Position numbers and translations under genes: made by a program. The notes under the pieces were generated by a model, which was given only the letters and a program-made list of their open reading frames with translations, was not told the DNA's origin and did not search any database. A stretch of 64,000 bases of DNA from Limnohabitans sp. Jir72 (GTDB lineage: Bacteria; Pseudomonadota; Gammaproteobacteria; Burkholderiales; Burkholderiaceae_C). This document shows, in pieces, positions 63,878-64,000 of this stretch (position 1 is its first letter; each line of letters begins with the position of its first letter). The DNA lies in contig NZ_NESC01000003.1 of NCBI RefSeq assembly GCF_003063575.1, forward strand, positions 264,191 through 328,190, read 5' to 3'.

Positions 63878-64000
63878 GCAATGGGATGGACGCTCCCACC
63901 TACACGGCATCGAAATGTGCCAAAGTGGAGATGCAAATCAACCACTTGAACAGACAGGAGCGTCCGACATGAAGGTTACAACAGTAGGCATCGATCTGGC
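63875..64000 (+). mobile_element. IS110-family element, left end
   Basis: Sequence after the broken orfB contains a leader of about 94 bp, then a start that reads as an IS110 transposase. GGACGCTCC (63888-63896) and GGAGCGTCC (63957-63965) are exact complements within the leader, enough for a stem-loop whose right arm covers the ribosome site. The remainder runs off the window. Confidence 0.7.
63969..64000 (+). CDS. IS110-family transposase, N-terminus (3' end outside window)
   Basis: ATG at 63969 follows AGGAG and translates as MKVTTVGIDLA; Asp9 is the first residue of the DEDD catalytic set typical of IS110/IS1111 transposases (often VGIDLAK). Only ten complete codons are visible. Confidence 0.75.
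   Translation, partial: MKVTTVGIDL

Overview
The window looks like chromosome from a high-GC betaproteobacterium of the order Burkholderiales, most likely Comamonadaceae. The grounds are the dusB-fis-purH order, two Bug-type solute-binding proteins, an intracellular polyhydroxyalkanoate depolymerase, a phenylacetate gene group with a TetR-type palindrome, and overall protein style. Genus is not established. About 60 protein genes, one tRNA gene and a nested insertion-sequence island at the right end can be supported.

Left part (1-12.9 kb): a light-response operon (tail of a possible MerR-type regulator, a small exported protein, a cryptochrome/photolyase and an iron-sulfur photolyase) converges on a BaeSR-like two-component system that is divergent from a MipA/OmpV porin-like gene. 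A multicopper oxidase and a YHYH-domain lipoprotein form a module, with a small cysteine-containing secreted protein divergent from it and repeats between them. An SbtA-like bicarbonate transporter is divergent from its probable LysR regulator. A HAD phosphatase follows.

Housekeeping and envelope part (13-33.5 kb): dusB-fis-purH; an operon of TonB-dependent receptor, YfiR and a hybrid histidine kinase whose periplasmic region resembles CHASE8; a VTT-type membrane protein with an alpha/beta hydrolase; ychF; an unusual operon starting with mreB followed by two NTF2-like proteins and an L,D-transpeptidase; then a UbiH-type hydroxylase, dsbC, a DUF3429 protein, an M61 peptidase and a short SbmA/BacA homologue.

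Catabolic part (33.5-62.5 kb): paaK-paaI-paaG is divergent from an enoyl-CoA hydratase across a near-perfect 24-bp palindrome. After tRNA-Met come a hydratase, a cupin, a glutathione S-transferase and phaZ. The main feature is a run of 17 minus-strand genes from 58.6 down to 40.9 kb, most joined by ATGA overlaps. It encodes a GntR regulator, a complete branched-chain-type ABC importer, two Bug binding proteins, aconitase-type hydratase large and small subunits, HyuA/HyuB-type cyclic-amide hydrolase subunits, an isochorismatase-type amidase, an FAD dehydrogenase, an isocitrate-lyase-family lyase, an ACMSD-type amidohydrolase and an exported FAH-family protein. The set can be read as uptake and hydrolysis of a cyclic imide, hydration of the resulting substituted maleate and cleavage to pyruvate plus a short acid. 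The substrate is inferred only. 6-Phosphogluconate dehydrogenase, an acyl-CoA synthetase and a DUF2889 protein follow.

Right end (62.55-64 kb): an IS3-family remnant is cut by a second IS3-family element of IS407 type, which is itself cut by an IS110-family element that runs off the window.
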